Shown: positions 29,700 through 38,307 of the stretch, in pieces
Layout of the letters: the number at the start of each line of letters is the position of its first letter
Numbering within the stretch: position 1 is the first letter of the stretch
Assembly (NCBI GenBank): GCA_030148705.1
Contig: JASBSY010000004.1
Location: 1-39,498 of the forward strand
DNA length: 39,498 nt
Reading direction: 5' to 3'
From: Pukyongia sp.
GTDB taxonomy: Bacteria > Bacteroidota > Bacteroidia > Flavobacteriales > Flavobacteriaceae
The notes under the pieces: model-generated
Told to the model about the DNA's origin: nothing
Database searches by the model: none
The model's input: the letters and a program-made list of their open reading frames with translations, nothing else
Made by a program: the position numbers and the translations under genes

Positions 29700-31121
29700 C
29701 TAGGTCACAGCTATCCTTCTAATCATTCCCCCGAAAATAAAATAATGAAAAGGCAGCATAGTAAACCAGTACAGTCTTCCCCATAATCCACGCGGCCTGA
29801 ATGTAGCCGTTTGATGCAGATAGTTATCCTCATCTATTTTAAATTCCAGCCAGGCTTCCCCGGGAAGTCGCATTTCAGCAAAGAGCAATAATCGCTTTTC
29901 CTCTTTATCGGCCAACAGTACCCTCCAGAAATCGAGCGAATCCCCTTCGTAAATTTTCTCTGGATGCGTTCTTCCTCTTCTCAATCCTACACCTCCAAAT
30001 AGCTTGTCGATAAACCCTCGTACTCTCCAAAGCCTATTCCCGTAATACCAGCCTTTTTCACCGCCAATCGACCAGATATTTTGAAGGACGCGTTCCGGAT
30101 CGTCTATTTTAATACGCTGGGAATCCTTCAGGCAGCCAAACGTCGGAACCTGGATGTATCCTTTTAAATTTGTAAATCTACCGGCAACAAGTGAATCCTT
30201 CCAGCTGGAAAGTACAAGATTTTGTTCGATCTTAATAAATGCCTTTCTAATAGCCTCCTTATAATCCAGGGGTTGAATTCCAATTAATTGCTGTAAGCGG
30301 TTATCACCGGCGACAACCTCCATCTTCATGCTGTCCACGAGGTTAACTGCCAGTTTATAAGATGTCGAGGTGACGAAATAAAGCCAATAGGCCGATAATC
30401 TTGGCGACATTACCGGTACCTGGATTATCCAAAGTTTTAAATTCCGTACCTGGGCGTATTGCTGCAACATCTGTTTGTAAGTGAGCACTTCGGGGCCTCC
30501 AATATCGAAGAATTGGTTATAGCATTTTGGGTTTGAAAGAACTTCCGTGAGATAGGTAATTACATCCCTGATCGCAATGGGCTGGCATCTTGTCTTTAAC
30601 CATTTTGGAGCGATCATTACAGGTAATTTTTCGCATAGGTCCCTGATGATCTCGAACGAAGAACTTCCGCTTCCAACTACGATTCCCGCGCGCAATACCG
30701 TTAAATTGTAATTACCTTCATAGAGGATGTCTTCTACATTCTTACGCGACGACAGATGTTTGGACAGGTTGTCTTCGTTAACGATCCCACTTAAATAAAT
30801 CACCTGGTTTACGGTTGTGCCAGACATATACCGATTGAAATTTCTGGCTGCCTGAGCTTCCAGTTCATCAAAATCCCCGGTGGTGACACTCATGGAATGG
30901 ATTAGGTAGTAGGCCACATCAATATCTGAAGGAAAATTCGATGTCTCGATTTCCTGGGTGAAATCAACCTCAAGCAGGGTAACACGCTTCAAAGTTTCGG
31001 TATCCAAGGCAATCCGGTTTTTATCCCGAACACAACAAATAACCTCATGGCCCTTTTCAAGTAATTGTGGCAAGACCCGCATGCCGATATAACCGTTGGC
31101 GCCGGTGAGTAATACTCTCAT
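29700..31121 (-). CDS. SDR-family NAD(P)-binding protein with C-terminal DUF2867 domain
   Basis: The 473 residues start with a Rossmann fold of the extended or atypical short-chain dehydrogenase type (MRVLLTGANGYIG, GxxGxxG at residues 7-13). The middle carries YLIHSM, VIYLSGIV and FDIGGPEVLTYKQML. Residues about 330-470 match the DUF2867 type (RLWRVRGFIDKLFGG, DFWRVLLADKEEKRLLLFAEMRLPGEAW). A hydrophobic C-terminus follows (LYWFTMLPFHYFIFGGM), which may touch the membrane. The reaction is unknown. It converges on ctlX with 14 bases between their stops and is divergent from the small membrane protein gene. Confidence 0.88.
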   Translation of the reverse strand: MRVLLTGANGYIGMRVLPQLLEKGHEVICCVRDKNRIALDTETLKRVTLLEVDFTQEIETSNFPSDIDVAYYLIHSMSVTTGDFDELEAQAARNFNRYMSGTTVNQVIYLSGIVNEDNLSKHLSSRKNVEDILYEGNYNLTVLRAGIVVGSGSSSFEIIRDLCEKLPVMIAPKWLKTRCQPIAIRDVITYLTEVLSNPKCYNQFFDIGGPEVLTYKQMLQQYAQVRNLKLWIIQVPVMSPRLSAYWLYFVTSTSYKLAVNLVDSMKMEVVAGDNRLQQLIGIQPLDYKEAIRKAFIKIEQNLVLSSWKDSLVAGRFTNLKGYIQVPTFGCLKDSQRIKIDDPERVLQNIWSIGGEKGWYYGNRLWRVRGFIDKLFGGVGLRRGRTHPEKIYEGDSLDFWRVLLADKEEKRLLLFAEMRLPGEAWLEFKIDEDNYLHQTATFRPRGLWGRLYWFTMLPFHYFIFGGMIRRIAVT

Positions 31122-31228
31122 ATCGGTAAAGGTAAGGCTATTATGTTTTTACGCGAGTTAATATGAGGTTAATAGAGCGCCGTATAGACAATTCCCGTAT
31201 CTTAGTTTACTGCTAAAATATTTGTTAT

Positions 31229-31435
31229 ATGAAAGTTCTAAGATTAGTATTGGTTATTGTCGGAATTGTACTCATAGCATTCGGACTATATAACGCCTTT
31301 GTTCCCCAGGAGGTTTTAGATGTGGGGCCTCTGGAAGTTTCGGCAAAGGAGGGGTTGAGTTCACAAACTATTGCTATGATCGCAATCGGGGTAATTGCCT
31401 TATTGGCAGGCGCATTTATGAAGCCCAGAACTTAA
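31229..31435 (+). CDS. small two-helix membrane protein
   Basis: The 68 residues form two hydrophobic helices (about 5-23, RLVLVIVGIVLIAFGLYNAF, and about 46-65, TIAMIAIGVIALLAGAFM). A 22-residue polar loop separates them, and a short basic tail (KPRT) follows. The layout resembles DUF3185-type proteins of about 60 residues, but I cannot confirm the family. It has its own 107-base divergent upstream region. It converges with the next minus-strand gene, leaving one base between stop codons. Confidence 0.72.
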   Translation: MKVLRLVLVIVGIVLIAFGLYNAFVPQEVLDVGPLEVSAKEGLSSQTIAMIAIGVIALLAGAFMKPRT

Positions 31436-31436
31436 T

Positions 31437-31865
31437 TTAGTTATCGGAGGTACGTCCCGAAGAAATTTCTTTTTCAGAAATTATTCTGGTCATAAATCGT
31501 TGGACGTATTTCTGTTTAGACCCTACCTTAACTTTCACGAACAGCTCCTCACCATATAAACTGTATTCGGTGGCCGTTTTTTTGGAGATGGTTAAAATGT
31601 AAAAAGGGATGACCAGGGCAAAGGAATTTAGACGGGATCTAAACCCGATAATAATACCTGCGGGCCTCAATTCGATGTTGCAAATATTTCGATTGGAATC
31701 CCTGTTTAGTTTTTCCACAATTTCACTGCTACAGTCGATAACCGGGAGACGTGCCACTCCTATTCCTCCTCTTTTCAGGCGCTCAATCAAATTAAACGCC
31801 GGGCCGACAGCAAGGTCAATCTGTTTTTTTATTTCAGGATTTTTTACCGAAACATCGTATAGCAT
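31437..31865 (-). CDS. conserved-looking hypothetical protein
   Basis: I do not recognise the family. The 142 residues form a mixed alpha/beta protein: an amphipathic N-terminal helix (NPEIKKQIDLAVGPAFNLIE), GGIGVARLPVIDCSSE, a hydrophobic strand (NSFALVIPFYILTIS) and a basic C-terminal part (VKVKVGSKQKYVQRF). There is no signal peptide and no clear transmembrane helix. It is divergent from argS across 76 bases that hold the argS promoter, and it may share that regulatory region. Codon use looks like its neighbours. Confidence 0.7.
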   Translation of the reverse strand: MLYDVSVKNPEIKKQIDLAVGPAFNLIERLKRGGIGVARLPVIDCSSEIVEKLNRDSNRNICNIELRPAGIIIGFRSRLNSFALVIPFYILTISKKTATEYSLYGEELFVKVKVGSKQKYVQRFMTRIISEKEISSGRTSDN

Positions 31866-31892
31866 TTTTCTTTTAAAGATACAGTTAAGTCC

Positions 31893-31924
31893 TTAATCTT
31901 AACTTAAAAAATGCCCTATCTTTG
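31893..31924 (+). promoter_or_regulatory. argS promoter
   Basis: TATCTTTG (31917-31924) matches the Bacteroidetes -7 consensus TAnnTTTG exactly. TTA (31893-31895), 21 bases upstream, takes the place of TTG. Transcription would start near 31931, about 11 bases before the argS ATG. Confidence 0.65.
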
Positions 31925-31941
31925 CAGGCAAATCGAGTGTT

Positions 31942-33726
31942 ATGACCCTTCAGGAAAAACTACAGCAGCATATAAATTCGGCTGTCGACGAACTTTATGA
32001 AGCAAATTTAGAATCGGTGGAGTTTCAGGCTACACGTAAAGATTTTGAAGGCGACATCACCGTAGTGATCTTTCCTATGTTACGCCATATAAAAGGCAAT
32101 CCGGTGCAAATTGGAGAAGCCCTCGGGAATTATTTAGTGGCTAATGTCCCGGAAGTTTCGCATTACAATGTTATTCAGGGGTTTTTAAATATAGTACTCA
32201 GCGATTCGTATTACCTGGATTTCTTCAGTAATATATCAAATCCTTCCACCTATGGTACTGTCCGTCAGGGAGAGCAAGCCGTAATGGTGGAGTACGCGTC
32301 ACCCAATACGAACAAGCCATTGCATTTGGGACATATGAGGAATATACTGCTGGGATATTCTGTTTCCGAAATTTTGAAAGCGGCCGGAAAAAAGGTATAT
32401 AAAACCCAGATCATAAACGATAGGGGAATACACATTTGTAAAAGCATGCTGGCCTGGAAACGATATGGGGAAGGGGAAACCCCCCATATGGCAAATGTTA
32501 AAGGAGATAAACTCGTTGGGAAGTACTATGTGCTTTTCGATACGGTTTACAAAGAAGAAATCGAGAAATTAGTGAGACAGGGTGTACCAAAAGAGGAGGC
32601 TAAAGTCCAGGCCCCATCATTACTACAAGCCCAGGATATGTTGCGCAAATGGGAGGCCGGCGATCCGGAAACCGTGGCGCTATGGGAAATGATGAATGGT
32701 TGGGTTTATGAGGGTTTCGATAAGACTTATGATGCGTTGGGAGTCGATTTCGATAGCAATTACTATGAGAGCGATACTTATTTATTAGGCAAATCCACTG
32801 TGGAGGAAGGCCTTGAAAAAGGTGTTTTTTACAGAAAAGAAGACGGCTCGGTTTGGTGTGATCTTACAGATGAGGGACTGGATGAAAAGATTGTGCTGCG
32901 CAGTGACGGAACTGCAGTATATATGACCCAGGATATCGGGACAGCCATTCAGAGAGCCAAGGATCATCCCGATGTAAATGGTATGATCTATACGGTGGGA
33001 AATGAACAGGATTACCATTTTAAAGTACTTTTTCTGATACTTAAAAAACTTGGATATTCCTGGGCCGAAAATTTGTATCACCTTAGTTACGGGATGGTGG
33101 ATCTGCCATCGGGCAAAATGAAAAGCCGCGAAGGAACGGTTGTGGACGCGGACGACCTGATCGAAGAAATGTCGGATACTGCGGCAGAGATCTCCGAGGA
33201 ACTCGGAAAAATTGAAGGGTTCACGGAAGAGGAGAAAAATGCCTTGTTCCACACCATCGGAATGGGCGCCCTTAAATACTATATTCTAAAGGTCGACCCT
33301 CGCAAAGGGATGTTGTTCAACCCCAAGGAAAGTGTGGATTTTCAGGGGAATACCGGCCCCTTTATTCAGTATACCTATGCGCGAATCCAGTCCATTCTAA
33401 GAAAGGCGGAGACTCAGGGGATAGACGGAACTGTCCCGACAACGGTTGAAATTCAACTTCACGAGAAGGAGAAAGAACTTCTAAAACAGCTGGAACAATT
33501 TCCCGATATCGTACAGCAAGCGGCCGCCAATTACAGTCCTGCTCTGGTAGCGAACTACACCTATGATCTGGTGAAGGAGTTTAATTCCTTTTACCAGAAT
33601 GTCACCATCTTAGGAACAGACAAGCTTGAAGATAAGAAATTCAGGGTTGCACTTTCGGCCGTGGTTGGTGAAGTTATTAAAACTGCATTTTCATTACTGG
33701 GCATAGAAGTTCCTGAGAGAATGTAA
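31942..33726 (+). CDS. argS: arginyl-tRNA synthetase
   Basis: The class I synthetase charges tRNA-Arg. The 594 residues have the N-terminal tRNA D-loop-binding domain (about 1-110) and the HIGH motif as HLGH (residues 128-131, in SPNTNKPLHLGHMRN). GNEQDYHF is conserved, and GKMKSREG (391-398) replaces KMSKS. The anticodon-binding helical domain ends in the family signature LLGIEVPERM. It is the only clear housekeeping gene in this stretch. Its stop directly abuts the stop of the convergent TonB-receptor gene. Confidence 0.99.
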   Translation: MTLQEKLQQHINSAVDELYEANLESVEFQATRKDFEGDITVVIFPMLRHIKGNPVQIGEALGNYLVANVPEVSHYNVIQGFLNIVLSDSYYLDFFSNISNPSTYGTVRQGEQAVMVEYASPNTNKPLHLGHMRNILLGYSVSEILKAAGKKVYKTQIINDRGIHICKSMLAWKRYGEGETPHMANVKGDKLVGKYYVLFDTVYKEEIEKLVRQGVPKEEAKVQAPSLLQAQDMLRKWEAGDPETVALWEMMNGWVYEGFDKTYDALGVDFDSNYYESDTYLLGKSTVEEGLEKGVFYRKEDGSVWCDLTDEGLDEKIVLRSDGTAVYMTQDIGTAIQRAKDHPDVNGMIYTVGNEQDYHFKVLFLILKKLGYSWAENLYHLSYGMVDLPSGKMKSREGTVVDADDLIEEMSDTAAEISEELGKIEGFTEEEKNALFHTIGMGALKYYILKVDPRKGMLFNPKESVDFQGNTGPFIQYTYARIQSILRKAETQGIDGTVPTTVEIQLHEKEKELLKQLEQFPDIVQQAAANYSPALVANYTYDLVKEFNSFYQNVTILGTDKLEDKKFRVALSAVVGEVIKTAFSLLGIEVPERM

Positions 33727-36309
33727 TTAAAACAATAATTTCAGGGAAATATTAGGAGTAAAGCCAAGAGAAAATTGTTCCACCTTATTCAGCACCGAAT
33801 TCCCTTCCGAATCGTTTTCCAGTAAATAATAGGTGTCCAGAGCATTTCTGCGATCGAAGATGTTCAAAAGTGCCAGGCTTAATTTGGCCGAAAAGGTATC
33901 ATCGAGCTTTCGGGTATACGAGGCAGAGAAGTCGGTTCGAAAAAACTCCTTCAACGTACTGCTGTTTGGACTCATATAATTAATAACCTCTTTCCCGTTT
34001 TTTGTAACGATTTCATTACCAGCAACCGGTTGCGTAAAGGGTAAACCACTGTGGTAATTGCTGCCTACAGAAAATAAAAGGTCGTTCCAGGAATAGGAAG
34101 CTGCAAATGAAAAGGTATGACGCACGTCGAAATTCGATCGGAAGGAAGCCGGCACGAGCGCATTAAACCTATAGGTGTTATCCATATAGGTATAACTTAG
34201 CCAGGTGTTTAGTTTTTCCGTCTTTCGACTAAGGGAGAATTCTGTTCCATAAACAGCATAACTTCCGGCTGCGACTACATCGATAAGTTGGTTTCGAAAA
34301 CCTTGGTTTGCACTGTTAATATTATTCACATTCTTATAAAACCCTTCGATACCAATTCCCCAGTTTTGACTTCTGAAATTTCCCCCCAGGGAGATTTGTT
34401 TACTCTCCAATATTGCCGATTCGGCTGAATTGAGGACGATCCAGGGTTGTGTTTCTATGCCGAGTAAATTATTTCGGACCCGCGTCGTTTGTACTATGGC
34501 CTGATGTTTTAATTCGGCAGTTGCCGAAAGGCTGAATTCCGAGCTTAATTTTTGGAAGATATTGAGTCTAGGTTCGAGGAATTGCGAGTCCAGGTGAGGG
34601 TAATGGGTAAATCGAATCCCGGCGGATAGATGGGTAGCATTATCAAAGAACTTAAGATTGGAATTAAGATACAAACCATTCGAAAAAAGCACATCTCTCT
34701 GTCGCTCGAATTCATTGGTTTCGAAGGGGCTGTCCACGTTTATAATTTCAGTGTCCGTGTACTGATAGCCTCCGTTAAAACTCGTTTCCCGGTTGAGGGT
34801 ATATCGCAGGTCTAATTTAATTTCCTTTTCGTTTACCTCGTTGCGTTGCGACTGTAATTGCCCGCTGTCAATATTTTGGTTACCACCGTTTATTACATAA
34901 TTTACGCTGTTAAAGAGAACCGCCGTATTAAGCTTAGTATTCCAGGTTCGTTCCCAGGATAAACCATGCACCAGGGTTCGCTCCTTTAGTTCGCTTTCAT
35001 TTCGACTTATGGTTGTTTCCCCGGTAAAACGCTCGCTAAAATCCAGTCGGTTGAAGATGGTGAGAAAGTTATACTCAAGCTTGTCTTTGTTGGAAAGCTG
35101 GTATATTCCCTTGAAATTGAGGTCGTAAAAATTAAACGACTCATCGGTTGAGCGTAATCCCTGCGCCGTTTCTGTTTCCAGGTTTGTTACAATGGTATTC
35201 TGAAATACCCTGCTGAAGAATTGCTTATACACGGGATTGCCAATCCCCGTATTAATGGAGGTTCGGCCGGAAAGGTGAAACGCAATTTTTTCGGATGCCG
35301 GGATCTTGGCATAGAATTGTGTACTAATAAAATCGATTGAAGCCGCCCCGGAAACCTGCTCAGGAATTTCGCTGTCGGATAGCATACTAATCACTCCTGA
35401 AACACTCTTACCATACCTGGGGTGGGTGCCATTTTTATAGATTGTAACCTTTTGGGTTAGGTTGGGATTAAAGGCAGAAATAAGGCCGAAAAAATGACCG
35501 CTTTGATACATACGGATGTCATCCCAGAGCAATAACACTTCATCGCTTTTGCCACCGCGAATATTTATCCTGGAAGCAGTTTCATTAAAACTTTCAATCC
35601 CCGGAAGGATTTGTGCTATGCGCAATACATCAGGTTCGATTAGGTTTGGTAGAATTTCAAAATCTTCATTGGAGATAGTGATCGAACCTTCGGAATTTTT
35701 TGAAATTCCCTTGGTGAGGTAGCTGTTTAAAACTACCGTTGGCAGGTAATTAAATTTTTCATCGGTGAAGAGCAGGGGACAATTGGTTTGATCGCTCAGT
35801 TCATTTGCGAAAACCTCCTTTACCTTAAAACCGAGATAGTATACAGATATAGAGGCATTTTCGGCTATGGATTCGATTGTGAATTTCCCGCCGCTGTCTG
35901 TGATACCCTGGAAATTGGAAGCAATTACCGAAGCACCTTGCAGGGGTTCCCCCGTGGAGGTGTCGATAATGGTCGCACAAACCGACACCACCGGTATAGT
36001 GTTCAATTGAACCGCTATATATCGTTCATCGATTCGGTAGAAACGCAGTCCACATTGCTGTTGCAAGGCTTCCAGCGTCGCTTCGAGTGTTTCTGAATTT
36101 GGCTTGTAGGTGCATTGCAGATCTTTTAGATCGCGCCGGTTAAAAGAGAACCGAACATTATGAGTGGCTTCAACATCTTTGAGAAGTCTGATTACGGCAG
36201 AGGGTTCATTTTGAAATTCCTGGGCTGGAAGAATATTGGCAGTGCACAGCAGTAGCAGTAGTAAGAAAAATTTATTCCGAACCGTATGCGCCAGATATCG
36301 TAACGACAT
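33727..36309 (-). CDS. TonB-dependent receptor with STN signalling domain (FecA-like)
   Basis: The 860-residue receptor has a signal peptide (residues 1-29, ending ILPAQ). An STN secretin/TonB N-terminal domain spans about 38-105 (PSAVIRLLKDVEATHNVRFS). A carboxypeptidase-regulatory-like domain spans about 108-190 (VCATIIDTSTGEPLQGAS). The plug carries RINIRGGKSDEVLLLWDDI, and the barrel ends in Phe. In FecA-type systems the STN domain passes the ligand signal to a FecR protein in the inner membrane. Its start lies inside the 3' end of the FecR gene (38-base overlap), so the two are coupled. The ligand is unknown. Confidence 0.93.
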   Translation of the reverse strand: MSLRYLAHTVRNKFFLLLLLLCTANILPAQEFQNEPSAVIRLLKDVEATHNVRFSFNRRDLKDLQCTYKPNSETLEATLEALQQQCGLRFYRIDERYIAVQLNTIPVVSVCATIIDTSTGEPLQGASVIASNFQGITDSGGKFTIESIAENASISVYYLGFKVKEVFANELSDQTNCPLLFTDEKFNYLPTVVLNSYLTKGISKNSEGSITISNEDFEILPNLIEPDVLRIAQILPGIESFNETASRINIRGGKSDEVLLLWDDIRMYQSGHFFGLISAFNPNLTQKVTIYKNGTHPRYGKSVSGVISMLSDSEIPEQVSGAASIDFISTQFYAKIPASEKIAFHLSGRTSINTGIGNPVYKQFFSRVFQNTIVTNLETETAQGLRSTDESFNFYDLNFKGIYQLSNKDKLEYNFLTIFNRLDFSERFTGETTISRNESELKERTLVHGLSWERTWNTKLNTAVLFNSVNYVINGGNQNIDSGQLQSQRNEVNEKEIKLDLRYTLNRETSFNGGYQYTDTEIINVDSPFETNEFERQRDVLFSNGLYLNSNLKFFDNATHLSAGIRFTHYPHLDSQFLEPRLNIFQKLSSEFSLSATAELKHQAIVQTTRVRNNLLGIETQPWIVLNSAESAILESKQISLGGNFRSQNWGIGIEGFYKNVNNINSANQGFRNQLIDVVAAGSYAVYGTEFSLSRKTEKLNTWLSYTYMDNTYRFNALVPASFRSNFDVRHTFSFAASYSWNDLLFSVGSNYHSGLPFTQPVAGNEIVTKNGKEVINYMSPNSSTLKEFFRTDFSASYTRKLDDTFSAKLSLALLNIFDRRNALDTYYLLENDSEGNSVLNKVEQFSLGFTPNISLKLLF

Positions 36310-37189
36310 TCTTGTTATCTATTCTGTAGTTGAGGTTGAATGGTAGTGTAACCGCTTGAAGTGCCGCTTCAAGATCATCATTGGGGAAGCTACCGCTAAA
36401 ACGTAAATTTACATCAATATTTTCAGTTATGATGCTTATATCATACTGCTTTTCCAGTTCTTCTATTACATAGCGGAGCGCTATATCTTCAAAGGCACTT
36501 TCGTTGTATAACCAGCCGGGACGTGAAACATAGGTTTGTCCCAGTTCCAGCTCGCCATTGGTAATACCTGCGGTTCGGCCTTCGGTAAGCTCGATTGAGA
36601 CTTCGCCTTTTGTGAGGCGCACCAGTCCTTCGAAGCAGCTTACCGACATTGAATCGCCGCGTGAATAGACATTGAACTTGGTTCCCAGCACCGTCACAAT
36701 TCCGGCATCAGTAACCACGGAAAACGTCTCGCCTTCTTCAACCTCAAAAAATGCTTCCCCTTCCAGGGCCAGTGACCTGTTGGAATTCCATTTAAATTTT
36801 TTATAACTGATTCGGGAATCGTTGTTCAGCTGAACCTGTGACCGGTCGGGTAATTCAAATTGTAGGCGCACGGCAATATCGGTTCTGTGGGAAACTTCAA
36901 GGTTGGAAATAAAGAAATAAGACGCAATAGCCAAAACCAGGATGGCTGCAACTTTGTAGATAAAAGGCAAGCTACGCACTTTAGGTTTGCGGGCTCGATT
37001 AGCATCTTTCAACTTTAACTTCAGTTCCTTCAGCGTAATCTCCCGGTCGGGCCGGGGAAGGTCGATTGACTTAACAAAACTGTCGATTTTCTGGTATGAC
37101 GAAAACTCCGGAAGTGTTCTAAAAACCTCAAATTCTTCCGGAGTTAATTCGTCATTTAACCATTTATCCAATAAATCTTTCTTTTTCAT
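36272..37189 (-). CDS. FecR-family anti-sigma factor
   Basis: The 305-residue protein has a short cytoplasmic region (1-70, beginning MKKKDLLDKWLNDELTPEEF). One transmembrane helix follows at about 75-96 (FIYKVAAILVLAIASYFFIS). The periplasmic FecR beta domain covers about 105-200 (FELPDRSQVQLNNDSRISY, GTKFNVYSRGDSMSVSCFEG). The C-terminal DUF4974-type, STN-like domain is at about 235-300. Such proteins hold the ECF sigma factor inactive until the receptor signals. It lies between the sigma gene (58 bases upstream) and the receptor gene (38-base overlap). Confidence 0.95.
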   Translation of the reverse strand: MKKKDLLDKWLNDELTPEEFEVFRTLPEFSSYQKIDSFVKSIDLPRPDREITLKELKLKLKDANRARKPKVRSLPFIYKVAAILVLAIASYFFISNLEVSHRTDIAVRLQFELPDRSQVQLNNDSRISYKKFKWNSNRSLALEGEAFFEVEEGETFSVVTDAGIVTVLGTKFNVYSRGDSMSVSCFEGLVRLTKGEVSIELTEGRTAGITNGELELGQTYVSRPGWLYNESAFEDIALRYVIEELEKQYDISIITENIDVNLRFSGSFPNDDLEAALQAVTLPFNLNYRIDNKNVVTISGAYGSE

Positions 37190-37247
37190 GATTTTGTTGG
37201 CATCTTACCTATAGAACAGTTCACATTAAAATTTACTACCTGCCCAC

Positions 37248-37757
37248 TCAAATATTTTCAATGCTGCGACGGAGACTCTCCAGGGCATCGTGTATTCGTT
37301 TTCCCGCGGCTTTTTCTGAAATCCCCAGGATTTCCGCGATCTCCTTGTATTTTTTACCTTCTACCCGACTCATCAGGAAAGCAGTTCGCTGGACTTCAGA
37401 AAGTTGTTCGATGGCCCTGCTTAATCGTTCTCCAAACTCTTTTTCTTCCAGCATATATTGCGGGGACTGTTCATCTATCCGCGTTTTTTTCTGGTTTTGG
37501 TAGGTGAAGACCACCTTTTGATGTGCCACCACATTGAGGAACAAGTTATTCGCTACCGTATAGAGGAAGGATTTGGCTTTTAAGGGTGGAATTTTCCTGC
37601 AGTTTTCCCATAACCTGATAAAGGCTTCCTGGGTTATGTCCATTGATCGGGCGCGGTTACCACTTTTAAAATAGATGAAATTTTGCAAGGAGGGTGACAA
37701 GTCTCTAAAGAGCTTATCGAAGGTGCGTTCATCACAGCAGTCGTTCTCGTTTTCCAT
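37248..37757 (-). CDS. ECF-type RNA polymerase sigma factor (FecI-like)
   Basis: The 169-residue protein has sigma region 2 at about 14-80 (MDITQEAFIRLWENC) and region 4 at about 112-165 (LSEVQRTAFLMSRVEGKKYKEIAEILG). There are no regions 1.1 or 3, so it is an ECF sigma factor. With the FecR protein and the STN-bearing receptor it makes a complete cell-surface signalling set. Its targets are usually its own receptor and neighbouring transport genes. The closest untested candidate is the divergent susD at 37860, 102 bases away. Confidence 0.95.
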   Translation of the reverse strand: MENENDCCDERTFDKLFRDLSPSLQNFIYFKSGNRARSMDITQEAFIRLWENCRKIPPLKAKSFLYTVANNLFLNVVAHQKVVFTYQNQKKTRIDEQSPQYMLEEKEFGERLSRAIEQLSEVQRTAFLMSRVEGKKYKEIAEILGISEKAAGKRIHDALESLRRSIENI

Positions 37758-37772
37758 TGCATAATATTTCGA

Positions 37773-37805
37773 TTGTAAACTTATTGAAAAAAAAATTTAT
37801 TTCTG
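37773..37805 (+). promoter_or_regulatory. possible promoter of the right-hand susD
   Basis: TTG (37773-37775) is followed after 22 bases by TATTTCTG (37798-37805), 7 of 8 to TAnnTTTG. It lies in the 102-base divergent gap between the sigma factor and susD and would leave a leader of about 48 bases. Match and spacing are only moderate. Confidence 0.35.
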
Positions 37806-37859
37806 CAGGTAGTAATTTGTGTTGTGAGCTGTTTTATTACTGAACACAAAAATTTCCCT

Positions 37860-38307
37860 ATGAAGAATATATTTAAAATAACATTTCTTGCTTCTGCGCT
37901 TGTGCTGTTTACAGCCTGTGAGACCCTGGAGCTGGATCTTTTAGTAGACCCGAACGAGATCACGGGTGAATCTGCCGATGCCAATTTCATTTTAAATGAC
38001 ATTCAGGTAACATTTGCTCGTAACATTTTCAGCGGATATAACGGCCCTGCAAGTAGCATTACACGTATGCAGTATCTCTTTGGAAGTTACAACGGTGCGG
38101 TTGATGAGACTACCCTAACGGGTGAGTGGCAGCAGTCCTATCAGATGTTTGGTAACGTCGATCTATTAGACGGGATCAACCAGGCTGATATCGATGCCGG
38201 TGGCGAAGGGATTCCTAAGCTCCTTGGCGTAGCACAGATCTTTGAGGCTTATGCCTATATGTTACTTGTTGACTTTGTTAACGATGTTCCATTTACTGAG
38301 GCCAACC
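37860..38307 (+). repeat. inverted repeat copy B (within susD), partner at 1-448
   Basis: This is the plus-strand member of the inverted pair that brackets the window interior, 37.4 kb apart. Homology starts at the ATG and runs at least to 38307. How far it continues cannot be judged because copy A is cut at base 1. Confidence 0.97.

Noticed and set aside
37824-37859. ATG 12 codons before the right-hand susD start
   Set aside because: It would put MSCFITEHKNFP before the lipoprotein signal. The ATG at 37860 lines up exactly with the start of the left copy.
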